Positions 53,130-59,816 of a stretch of DNA of 64,000 bases are shown in pieces (within the stretch, counting starts at the first letter, position 1; every line of letters begins with the position of its first letter). The position numbers and the translations under genes were made by a program. The DNA is taken from positions 82,127-146,126 of the forward strand of contig DXHU01000006.1 of assembly GCA_019113245.1 (NCBI GenBank). Direction: 5' to 3'. Origin of the DNA: Candidatus Ornithospirochaeta avicola (GTDB lineage: Bacteria > Spirochaetota > Spirochaetia > Sphaerochaetales > Sphaerochaetaceae). The notes below the pieces were generated by a model. It worked only from the letters and a program-made list of their open reading frames with translations, had not been told where the DNA came from and made no database searches.

Positions 53130-53738
53130 ATGACAATAGATTTTGCCAAAGGCAATGGTCTGGTTCCTGCAATTGTACAGGATGCGGAGACAAGAAAGGT
53201 CCTGATGCTGGGCTACATGAACGAGGAAGCATATCGTCTGACACTGGACAGGCGTCTTGTGACATTCTGGTCAAGGAGCAGAAACCGTATCTGGACCAAG
53301 GGTGAAACCAGCGGAAACTTCCTGCAGCTGAGAGAAATTCTTGTTGACTGCGATGGAGATGCACTCCTTGTCAAGGCTATTCCGACAGGTCCTGTATGCC
53401 ACACGGGTGCTGATACCTGCTTTGCAGAAGAGAATGAGCCTGGTGAGACAAGTGCAGCAGAATTCCTTTTCTACCTTGAGTCAGTCATCAAGGACAGACG
53501 TGACAATCCTCAGGAAGGGTCCTATACCAATCATCTTTTCTCAAGAGGGCTCAATAAGATTGCACAGAAGGTCGGTGAGGAGGCAGTTGAGCTTGTCATT
53601 GAGTCAAAGGACGATGACAAGGATCTCTTTTTGGGAGAAGCTGCAGATCTCATGTATCACCTTCTTGTATTGCTTGTAAAGAAAGGTGCAAGCATGGAAG
53701 AGGTTGTTGATGTGCTTAAATCCAGACACACTAGATGA
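53130..53738 (+). CDS. hisI: phosphoribosyl-AMP cyclohydrolase / phosphoribosyl-ATP pyrophosphatase
   Basis: The 202-residue fusion (HisIE) performs steps 2 and 3. The HisI half (about 1-105) has MLGYMNEEAY, FWSRSRNRIWTKGETSGN and zinc ligands in VDCDGDALL and VCHTGADTCF. The HisE half (about 108-202) has the helical NTPase motif KVGEEAVELVIESKDDD and EAADLMYHLLVLL. AGGATTT precedes the ATG. It is the last biosynthetic gene of the operon. Confidence 0.95.
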   Translation: MTIDFAKGNGLVPAIVQDAETRKVLMLGYMNEEAYRLTLDRRLVTFWSRSRNRIWTKGETSGNFLQLREILVDCDGDALLVKAIPTGPVCHTGADTCFAEENEPGETSAAEFLFYLESVIKDRRDNPQEGSYTNHLFSRGLNKIAQKVGEEAVELVIESKDDDKDLFLGEAADLMYHLLVLLVKKGASMEEVVDVLKSRHTR

Positions 53739-54297
53739 CAATGTTTTTGAGAAACTTGAAATAAGGGACCTGAATGGATCAAGAAGGAACATATCAGGTT
53801 CTTCTTTTGTCTCCTGCACTTTCATAAACGCTGATTTTGAATCCTCTGCACTCCTTTCAGTCACATTCAAAAAATGTACTTTTCTTGACTCTTCTTTCAT
53901 TAATGCGAATTTCAGAAATGTGACTTTTGATGAGTGCACATTCAAGAACACAATGATTCTCTCATCGCGAATCCGTGATTCTCTCTTTTCTGCATGCTTT
54001 TTCAAATACTCTTCTTTTGACAGCTCGAATTTCATAGGTTCTCGAATAAATGATTCAGAGATTCTTGAGTGCGGTTTTTCATCAGTGAAGGCAAAAGCGT
54101 TTGTAATAAGCAAAACAAGTCTTACTTCTGTCAATATGAGAAAGACAATAATCAAAGAGATTGATCTTGATGATACCAGGTTCTCTGATATCTATCTTTC
54201 TGAAGACTTGATGGAGGTACGGGGAGCATGCCTCAGTCTGGATAATGCCATTGCTGTCCTGAATGCTATGGGCATTGATGTTAATTTATCAAAATAA
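53710..54297 (+). CDS. pentapeptide-repeat protein
   Basis: The product of about 195 residues is a run of A(D/N)LXX-like five-residue repeats, for example SSFVSCTFINADFESSALLS and SSFINANFRNVTFDECTFKN, which fold into a right-handed quadrilateral helix. It overlaps hisIE by 29 bases and so is the last gene of the histidine operon by position. Some pentapeptide proteins mimic DNA and protect gyrase, but nothing here identifies that role. The start may be ATG 53710 (GAGG upstream) or TTG 53686. Confidence 0.75.
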   Translation: MCLNPDTLDDNVFEKLEIRDLNGSRRNISGSSFVSCTFINADFESSALLSVTFKKCTFLDSSFINANFRNVTFDECTFKNTMILSSRIRDSLFSACFFKYSSFDSSNFIGSRINDSEILECGFSSVKAKAFVISKTSLTSVNMRKTIIKEIDLDDTRFSDIYLSEDLMEVRGACLSLDNAIAVLNAMGIDVNLSK

Positions 54298-54358
54298 TCC
54301 TAAAACGGAATATTATATCTAGTTATTGATATGATGTATTCTGCAGAGTTAAGAAAAC

Positions 54359-54457
54359 ATGGCTGCCGTCTTAGTCTCTGCTATTTTATTTCGTGATAAT
54401 GAAATTCTGCTTATAAGGCATCGTCTGCTGTGTATGCTCCAAGTGAGCCTGCCTTGA
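54359..54457 (+). pseudogene. Nudix hydrolase N-terminal fragment
   Basis: A 32-codon frame starts AAVLVSAILFRDNEILLIRH, which is the typical first strand-turn-strand of a Nudix hydrolase. After about 22 codons the similarity ends, the frame runs antisense into the cupin gene and stops. No Nudix box follows. This is a truncated remnant at the boundary between the histidine operon and the accessory region. Confidence 0.5.
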
Positions 54458-54758
54458 CCTGTATACATATGTAACTTATCTGGCTGTCTGAGCTTGCAAA
54501 GAACTGCCTCTTTCCTGCAGGGGCGATTTTAATCCAGTCCCCTTCGCTGAGGGTGATTTCTTCATCATCTACAGTTACTTTTCCTTTTCCTGAGATAATA
54601 AAGTATATCTCCTCATTTTCCTTATGTGCATGCACAAAAGGAACGCATGAGCCTGCTTCAAGTGTGTTTACGCTGATTTCAGCTCCTGTGAGATTCAGCT
54701 TGTCATGTAGCTCTGTCCTTGCTCCTACAGCTTTTCCGATTTTTGTGTAATTGCTCAT
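54411..54758 (-). CDS. cupin-domain protein
   Basis: The 115-residue single-domain cupin has metal-binding motif 1 as PFVHAHKENEEIYFIISGKG (about 40-59; His44, His46 and the following Glu) and motif 2 around GDWIKIAPAGKRQF (about 73-86). AAGGAGAAAGG precedes the ATG. Small cupins of this type are isomerases, dioxygenases or sugar-binding proteins; the substrate is unknown. Its 3' end buries the Nudix fragment. Confidence 0.85.
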   Translation of the reverse strand: MSNYTKIGKAVGARTELHDKLNLTGAEISVNTLEAGSCVPFVHAHKENEEIYFIISGKGKVTVDDEEITLSEGDWIKIAPAGKRQFFASSDSQISYICIQVKAGSLGAYTADDAL

Positions 54759-54781
54759 ATCCTTTCTCCTTTTTAGTTATT

Positions 54782-54841
54782 CTAATTCAATTCAGGATTA
54801 TAATCTTTCTTGAACTGGCCAGTAAATTCAGGTTTTAGTAT
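54782..54841 (-). pseudogene. YafQ toxin fragment (decayed copy)
   Basis: Twenty codons read ILKPEFTGQFKKDY and then NPELN and stop. The first 14 residues match the intact YafQ-like toxin at 62576-62854 (LKPEFTGQFKKDY), but the ATG is now ATA and the homology ends at 54798, exactly where the duplicated segment ends. Confidence 0.75.
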
Positions 54842-55197
54842 TGAGAGCCTCCATGAGCTCCTTCACACTGTTATATTGACCATGCATATCTCTGCCATTT
54901 TCCGCATCATCCATTGCTTTGTATGTAATCTCATTGGGTTAATCCAACTTGACTTCAAATGGAAGGCCATGGTATCTAATGGCCTGACGATAGAAAATGC
55001 CTGTTGCTGTGCTCAGATCCAGACCTAAAGACCTGAAAAGAGCTGAAGCCTCCTTTTTAAGTTCTGGTTCTATGCGGATAGTGAGATTGCTTTTCTTTGT
55101 CTGCATGCTATGCTCTACTAATTAAAATATAGCATTATTTCGATGCACATAAATATGATTCATAATTCATGTCCATGATTTCCTATGTCAGAGAAAT
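54798..55197. repeat. segmental duplication copy A, left part
   Basis: This segment matches 62811-63227 in the same orientation: the end of the toxin gene start, the whole antitoxin gene, its promoter region and the first codons (ATG TCA GAG AAA) of the 118-residue protein gene. Homology stops after 55197 and resumes at 57751. Confidence 0.85.
54828..55106 (-). pseudogene. RelB/DinJ antitoxin pseudogene
   Basis: The frame starts MQTKKSNLTIRIEPELKK, nearly identical to the intact antitoxin at 62847-63119. Codon 56, GAA (Glu) in the intact copy, is TAA here (54939-54941), truncating the protein after KLD. The natural stop has also been lost, extending the frame to TGA at 54828-54830. The toxin it would neutralise is also destroyed. 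Confidence 0.85.
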
Positions 55198-55320
55198 TTG
55201 GATGCAGTGGGTTTTTCTTGTTTGATGGGTTTCTAGCCTTGAAAACCGGCTAAACTCTGTATTAGCATAAATTTATAACGGACGAAGAATATGATAGGTA
55301 AGTAGAGTCAGGAGGGGATT

Positions 55321-56793
55321 GTGAGGAAGATTTACGGTCTTTTTGTTGTTTTTGTCTTATTGTTTTTTACTTCCTGTCCATCCCCCGGTTTTGATTCCAT
55401 AGATGGTAAGGAAATCAGCGGCAATGATTACAAGCTTGCCAAAGGCGCTATTTTGTATTCAGTTAATAACATTGGTAGTTATAGTGAAAATGGGGTGGGG
55501 AGTAGTAGCAGAGCTATAGATTCCAAACTGACTGTTTATGAAATAGTAAATGCCATCTCATCGACTGAGGAGTATCTCTCTAGCTATATGAAAATGATGG
55601 AGACCCCAGTTGCGGATAACAGCTATTATCTAAGTTTCAGTTTAGAAACACAATTCGGAAAGGCTCAGTTCTCTTTTGATTTTGTAAATGAAGCAGGCTT
55701 TAATGACGGTATACCTCAAGCGTCAGTGTTTAGTTTAAATAATGATTCCTTCACCATCTATATCGGGTTGGATAATATACAATTCAATAACATATCATCA
55801 GCTGCTTCTGCAGATGTCTCCTATCAGGATTCCAGGTTATCGGGATATAGCCTTAAATACCAGCTTATTGAAGGAGCTGGCTACTTGAAGTTTGCAGATA
55901 TCTATATGGGCTTGGATAGAATTACATTTACCGAGGCTCAGAAAAGAGAGATCCGAGAAGAATTGAAGAATGTTTCCAGCAATGTCTATTTTGATGGCGA
56001 TGTCGTACCTGATGATAATTACGGTACTTTGACAGATGTAGGGATAACTGCTGTAAATGATCTATTCTCCTCTTTTTCTGAGGATTTAGATTCCGGTAAT
56101 TTAACATTTGGTTCATCATTACTTAGATATGTCATGAATACAACGCCAGACAGCGCTTTTGCCCGAGAGAATAATTTTAAATTAAAGAGTGATGGACTTG
56201 AATATGTAATAAGCGAATATGACACGAGTGATTATCCTCTAAAAGAAAGAAGATATGGCATTACAGGTTTAGCTTATATGGATCGTATCTCTCTTAAACT
56301 TGAATCTAACGGCTATCTAAAACAAATTAGAGCATATACTGATGATGGCCAAGTTTCATATCATTGGCCAAGTTTGGATGAATTGAAGTTAATGACCAGC
56401 TATACCTCTAATGGCGATAGAAAACCTGATAGCGCTTTAATTGATAATAATCTTAAGTTTTTGATTAGACTTTTAGTAGAAAAGCCATATGGATGGGATC
56501 AGATTATTACCCAGCTTAAAGAAGGTAAGAGTAAGACATTTAGAGAAAATGATTACACCTATACCGGTTCTGTCGGATTTATTGAAGGTAATGAGTACAC
56601 ATTGGTTTTGACTATTAGGGATGAATACGGCTTTGAAACCAATTTAAAAGTTATCGGCTCTATTAATGGTGACCAAGTCTCATTAAGCTCTTTCAAGGTG
56701 AATGAAGAAAGCCTGTCCATGTCTAATTTTACCCAGGAGTTAAATGAGACTTTGGAAAAAGCTATTAAGAGCTGTGAAAGTATAACATTTTAG
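55321..56793 (+). CDS. hypothetical lipoprotein in the inserted segment
   Basis: The 490-residue product begins at GTG after AGGAGGGG. It has a lipoprotein signal peptide (lipobox LFFTSC, Cys19). The mature part is Ser-, Asn- and Tyr-rich, with no recognised domain. Its DNA is visibly richer in A and T and uses TTA, AAT and TTT codons more than the housekeeping genes of the window, which suggests acquisition from elsewhere. It lies inside the segment that interrupts duplication copy A. Confidence 0.65.
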   Translation: MRKIYGLFVVFVLLFFTSCPSPGFDSIDGKEISGNDYKLAKGAILYSVNNIGSYSENGVGSSSRAIDSKLTVYEIVNAISSTEEYLSSYMKMMETPVADNSYYLSFSLETQFGKAQFSFDFVNEAGFNDGIPQASVFSLNNDSFTIYIGLDNIQFNNISSAASADVSYQDSRLSGYSLKYQLIEGAGYLKFADIYMGLDRITFTEAQKREIREELKNVSSNVYFDGDVVPDDNYGTLTDVGITAVNDLFSSFSEDLDSGNLTFGSSLLRYVMNTTPDSAFARENNFKLKSDGLEYVISEYDTSDYPLKERRYGITGLAYMDRISLKLESNGYLKQIRAYTDDGQVSYHWPSLDELKLMTSYTSNGDRKPDSALIDNNLKFLIRLLVEKPYGWDQIITQLKEGKSKTFRENDYTYTGSVGFIEGNEYTLVLTIRDEYGFETNLKVIGSINGDQVSLSSFKVNEESLSMSNFTQELNETLEKAIKSCESITF

Positions 56794-56820
56794 CTTATTG
56801 CATCTTTAAATGCATAAAAA

Positions 56821-57124
56821 ATGAGTGAATTGATTTACATAAATGATGATAATCGAAAACGGCTTGTCTTGGGCAACACGAGTTCTTACCGCTTTTATGT
56901 ATTGGAGTCAATCCCAGTTCACCAACGTCTGACAAGCTGGATTCTGTAATAAGTCTGGCAAAAGGATTGCGGAAAAGAAATAGCGCATTGAGAGCAGCCT
57001 ATGCCCTCGCTGTGGATCTCCTCTTGTAGTGAGGACTGCCAAGAAAGGGCCGAACGCCGGTTCTCGGTTTCTTGGCTGCTCCAGATATCCAGATTGCAAA
57101 TATACAATCAGTCGAAATAGCTAA
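56821..57124 (+). pseudogene. decayed gene ending in a topoisomerase-type C4 zinc finger
   Basis: A 42-codon frame from the ATG at 56821 (MSELIYINDDNRKRLVLG) stops at 56949. A neighbouring frame then reads NKSGKRIAEKK, stop (TAG, 56981-56983), RIESSLCPRCGSPLVVRTAK and further to GCSRYPDCKYT, ending 57124. The latter part is a clear zf-C4 topoisomerase-type finger (four Cys as CPRC and C..YPDC). A frameshift near 56945 and one nonsense codon separate the pieces. The parent protein is not identified; such fingers occur in topoisomerase I and in nuclease-like (NERD/Mrr) proteins. Confidence 0.6.
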
Positions 57125-57158
57125 AAGAGTGAGTTAATCCAGCAAAAGTGGATAGTTT

Positions 57159-57383
57159 TCAGGCTGCTTTGTATTCAGCTACAAAAAACTCGCTATTCAG
57201 TTCCTTTGCCTTCGTTACAATTCTCTCAATATTCTGCATGACCTCGTCTGTATAATACTTTTCTCCGCACTGAGCGCATTCCAGACAAGGAACATTCTTT
57301 ATTATGATTGTATATTCATCGAGTACTGCTACATATGTTGTTGTAGATTCTTTAAGCTCCTTCCCGCGACAATATGAACACAT
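57159..57383 (-). CDS. YgiT-type zinc-finger antitoxin (MqsA N-terminal-like)
   Basis: The 74-residue product has the zinc motif CSYCRGKELKES and, about 30 residues later, CLECAQCGEKYYTDEV, the CxxC...CxxC pattern of YgiT/MqsA antitoxin N-domains. The DNA-binding HTH of full MqsA is absent. GGAGG precedes the ATG at 57381-57383. It follows the DUF4258 gene by one base, the usual order for this toxin-antitoxin family. Confidence 0.85.
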   Translation of the reverse strand: MCSYCRGKELKESTTTYVAVLDEYTIIIKNVPCLECAQCGEKYYTDEVMQNIERIVTKAKELNSEFFVAEYKAA

Positions 57384-57384
57384 A

Positions 57385-57690
57385 TTATTTCCTCCTTGTC
57401 CTGAAATCTGGCTCAAATTTATTTAGATCGGGCCGATACACTGATATTATAACAATTTCTTCTTCATCTTGTGCAACCACAACATGTATTGGTTTTTTAT
57501 TGACTACCCCCAATATGAGGCAACTTGGGAGAGGAAAATCTTCTGGATAGTCTTCTATAATCTCTCCTGAGCATATTGCGCTTAGCACATCAGATCTCGA
57601 GATGGATCTTTCCATCATCCGTTGAGCAACATGAGCTGGCCACCTTATCCGACTAGCAGTTGATAGCTCTTTGATTCTTTCTATATCCAT
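57385..57690 (-). CDS. DUF4258-domain toxin-like protein
   Basis: The 101-residue product has the DUF4258 pattern: HVAQRMMERSISRSDVLSAI, then GEIIEDYPEDFPLPSCLILG, KPIHVVVAQDEEEIVIISVY and a terminal P..F. DUF4258 proteins commonly sit before YgiT-type zinc-finger genes and are regarded as RNase-like (RelE/BECR-fold) toxins. AGAGGG precedes the ATG. The toxin-first gene order is typical of MqsRA-like modules. Confidence 0.8.
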   Translation of the reverse strand: MDIERIKELSTASRIRWPAHVAQRMMERSISRSDVLSAICSGEIIEDYPEDFPLPSCLILGVVNKKPIHVVVAQDEEEIVIISVYRPDLNKFEPDFRTRRK

Positions 57691-57750
57691 TAATTCCCTC
57701 TTTGGAGTTTTGCTTACTTAAGTCAATAATATCATATCAGCACTACGAAT

Positions 57751-58056
57751 TGTGTCGAGTTTGGAAACAATGATGACACCTGGACATGGTGCTATCTAAA
57801 TGTGCGTGAGGCGCTGACGAAAGCCAAGGAGCTTCTGATAAAGCTGGAGCCTGATGAGAGGCTTGTCGTCGGCACTGCATACTGCGGCCAGAATCTGGGG
57901 ACAGGCGAGATTCTTGAGCTTGTCCCCGCAGAAGACGATTTGGAAATCGGAGGCGTGAAGTATGGGGACTACAAAGAGGATCTCCTAAGAATTGAGCCTA
58001 CTGGTTTCAGCATCTGGCCTGAAGGGACTCCTGAGCATATTTTCGGTGATGTGTGA
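57751..58056 (+). pseudogene. 5'-truncated copy of the 118-residue protein gene
   Basis: From 57751 (CVEFGNNDDTWTWCYLNVRE) to 58056 (EHIFGDV) this matches the C-terminal 101 residues of the gene at 63215-63571, with about 90 percent identity by eye and no internal stop. The first 17 codons are missing: the first four remain at 55185-55196 and the rest were lost when 55198-57750 was inserted. A GTG at 57802 could still start an 84-residue product. Confidence 0.75.
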
Positions 58057-58333
58057 CGGATAGAGGCGGGGTAGGTGTGTTCCGTCTTTCTCAGATTGAA
58101 CCCTGAAACGAAAAACACACTATGAAACGAAAATACTCTTAGAGGTGGCTAAAGAATCTGAAAGCACAGAAGAGAGTAGATTCTCCTCCTTTGCATCCTC
58201 CATAGCGGTGTTTATCCAAAGATAATGTCTGATTTGTAATTTCTTATACTAAAAATAATAATCTTGATAATAATTGTATTGCTGAAATATGCCTCAGAAT
58301 CCCGATTGTATCATAAGTGTGAACATCACATGA
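57751..58333. repeat. segmental duplication copy A, right part
   Basis: Matches 63266-63859 in the same orientation. It covers the truncated coding part and about 275 bases downstream that contain GAAACGAAA repeats, GGTGGCTAAA and ATATGCCTCAGAAT. The last shared bases are CACATGA (58327-58333). The transposase fragment begins at this point. Confidence 0.8.
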
Positions 58334-58466
58334 GTTGGATTTCTTCTCTGTTGAGTTTGATTACGACAAGCTGGAAGAGGAGAGGCTCTATGACGGCTAC
58401 TACATCATCTCCACGAACGTCATCGGACTCAAGAACTCAAAAGAGAACCAGAAGAAGGAAAAGTAG
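58332..58466 (+). pseudogene. transposase fragment (IS1634-like)
   Basis: Forty-four codons in frame read ELDFFSVEFDYDKLEEERLY, DGYYIISTNV and on to a TAG. The ..LEEERLYDGYYIISTNV stretch is characteristic of the central DDE region of IS4/IS1634-type transposases ('yDG.y.i.TN'). No start, no upstream or downstream transposase sequence is present, so this is a remnant left at a duplication breakpoint. Confidence 0.65.
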
Positions 58467-58958
58467 ACTACACTTTTATTTCCCAACTTTCGAAAGCATC
58501 TGTCGCTTCTACAAAGAGATAGATGCTTTTTCCTTTCTGAACCTGTCAAAGTCGGGATAACTTTGATTCCAATTAATAGTTGTAGTCGTCTTTTCACACA
58601 CTATTCGGCAAAACTCTATACAATTGGGCGAATTCAACGAGGGGTGGCTAAAATTACCGGGGAAGTACAGAGATTGTCAGGACGAATCCTGAAAACGTCT
58701 GATTTCTGGGCTGCTGATAGTCTCCAGCCGATAACCTGATTCTGAAAATTGCATATAAAGAAATAAGGAGCGGCTCCCTGGAATACCGCTCCTTGTTTGA
58801 TAAGAAAAGGCTTCGTATCACCTTTTGTGTCTTTAGATGGGTCTGAACGCATTTGATGATTAATCAAATGAATTGATTTTTTTAGTTTTGAATATAAAAA
58901 TATATTGCTATAATTGTATGTACGCATTATGCTATTCCCTGAGAGAGGAGATTGCATA
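58467..58958. other. gene-free stretch with two hairpins and the brnA-like promoter
   Basis: No supported gene is present. AAAGCATCT (58493-58501) pairs with AGATGCTTT (58521-58529) and is followed by T, as in a terminator. AAGGAGCGG (58765-58773) pairs perfectly with CCGCTCCTT (58786-58794). TATAAT at 58909-58914 is the likely -10 for the gene at 58959. GGTGGCTAAA at 58644 also occurs in both duplication copies. Confidence 0.5.
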
Positions 58959-59234
58959 ATGACTGATATTGATAAAAAAAAATCTGAGATTGAAAAGAGT
59001 GCAAAGTCTGATAACGAGATTGATTATCCAGATATCTCAAACCCTGTAGGCAATCAACTTTCTGAAATCAGACCCCGTTATCAAGTGAATAGGGAATTCT
59101 ACAGGCCTATAAAGAAGGCTACAACAATCAGGCTTGATGCCGATTTGCTTGATTACCTTCAGCACAGTGGTGCTGGATGGCAGACACGGATAAACGAGTA
59201 TATAAGAAAGGGAATAGAATCCGGTGAATTATGA
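58959..59234 (+). CDS. BrnA-family antitoxin-like protein
   Basis: The 91-residue product ends with the BrnA antitoxin pattern: KKATTIRLDADLLDYLQHSG, then AGWQTRINEYIRKGI, a ribbon-helix-helix-type fold that binds DNA and normally neutralises BrnT. No brnT lies upstream. Instead the gene is coupled by an ATGA overlap to a RhuM-family gene. GAGAGGAG precedes the ATG. It may serve as the antitoxin or repressor of that partner; this is inference. Confidence 0.8.
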   Translation: MTDIDKKKSEIEKSAKSDNEIDYPDISNPVGNQLSEIRPRYQVNREFYRPIKKATTIRLDADLLDYLQHSGAGWQTRINEYIRKGIESGEL

Positions 59235-59713
59235 TTCAAGAGAGGTTATATATGCCACCAACAAGCAACAGTAATATAGAAAAGGCATCTCTGGTGGTTT
59301 TCCATGATGGTGCTTTTGAGCTTGATGTAGCTGTTCCTTCTACAGATAATACTGTTTGGCTCACACTTGATCAGATCTCTTTGCTCTTTGAAAAGGACAA
59401 ATCGACAGTCTCTAGGCACATAAAGAATATATTTTCTGATGGAGAACTTGAGAAGGAAGCAGTTGTTGCAAATTATGCAACTACTGCCTCCGATGGAAAA
59501 ACCTATCAGGTAGCGTATTACAATCTTGATGTTATAATTTCTGTTGGATACAGGGTGAAATCTAAGAGGGGAATTGCTTTTAGAAAGTGGGCTACAACGG
59601 TTCTTAATGACTATCTCCTTCGTGGATATGCTGAAAACAAGCGAAGACTTGAAGCCCAGGGAAAGACAATAGAGCTACAGTCCAGGATGATTGCACATAT
59701 GGCCGAGGTTGAT
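59231..59713 (+). pseudogene. rhuM: RhuM-family gene, 5' part, interrupted by a TnpB element
   Basis: The first 161 codons match the virulence RhuM family: NTVWLTLDQISLLFEKDKST, VSRHIKNIF, and YNLDVIISVGYRVKSKRG with FRKWATTVLNDYLLRGYA. At 59713, directly after TTGAT, the frame enters the mobile element and reads through to a stop at 59770. The reading frame resumes exactly at 61247. Removing 59714-61246 restores AEVDEEELMSVINRYTEAL in frame. Confidence 0.85.
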
Positions 59714-59733
59714 CCAGTCCACCCCTGCGCAGA

Positions 59734-59755
59734 CTCCATCTTCTGCAAGGTGGAG
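59734..59755. repeat. left-end subterminal hairpin of the TnpB element
   Basis: CTCCATCTT and AAGGTGGAG pair over nine positions (one G-U) with the loop CTGC. It lies 20 bases inside the left end and mirrors the right-end hairpin. Confidence 0.75.
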
Positions 59756-59781
59756 AAAGCAGGGAAATAATGCGTCTTCGA

Positions 59782-59810
59782 TTGTAAATATCTCTTTTTT
59801 GTGATAGTAT
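59782..59810 (+). promoter_or_regulatory. tnpB promoter with -10 box six bases from the ATG
   Basis: TTGTAA (59782-59787) and TAGTAT (59805-59810) are 17 bases apart; the tnpB ATG at 59817 follows after six bases with no Shine-Dalgarno. Confidence 0.6.
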
Positions 59811-59816
59811 TTAGAC

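Noticed and set aside
58264..58560. 98-codon plus-strand frame
   Set aside because: It runs through the duplication tail and the transposase remnant in the wrong frame; only the 58332-58466 frame shows family similarity.
58634..58957. 107-codon minus-strand frame as a possible BrnT toxin
   Set aside because: No BrnT motif is visible, it contains a palindromic hairpin region and it is antisense to the promoter of the BrnA-like gene.
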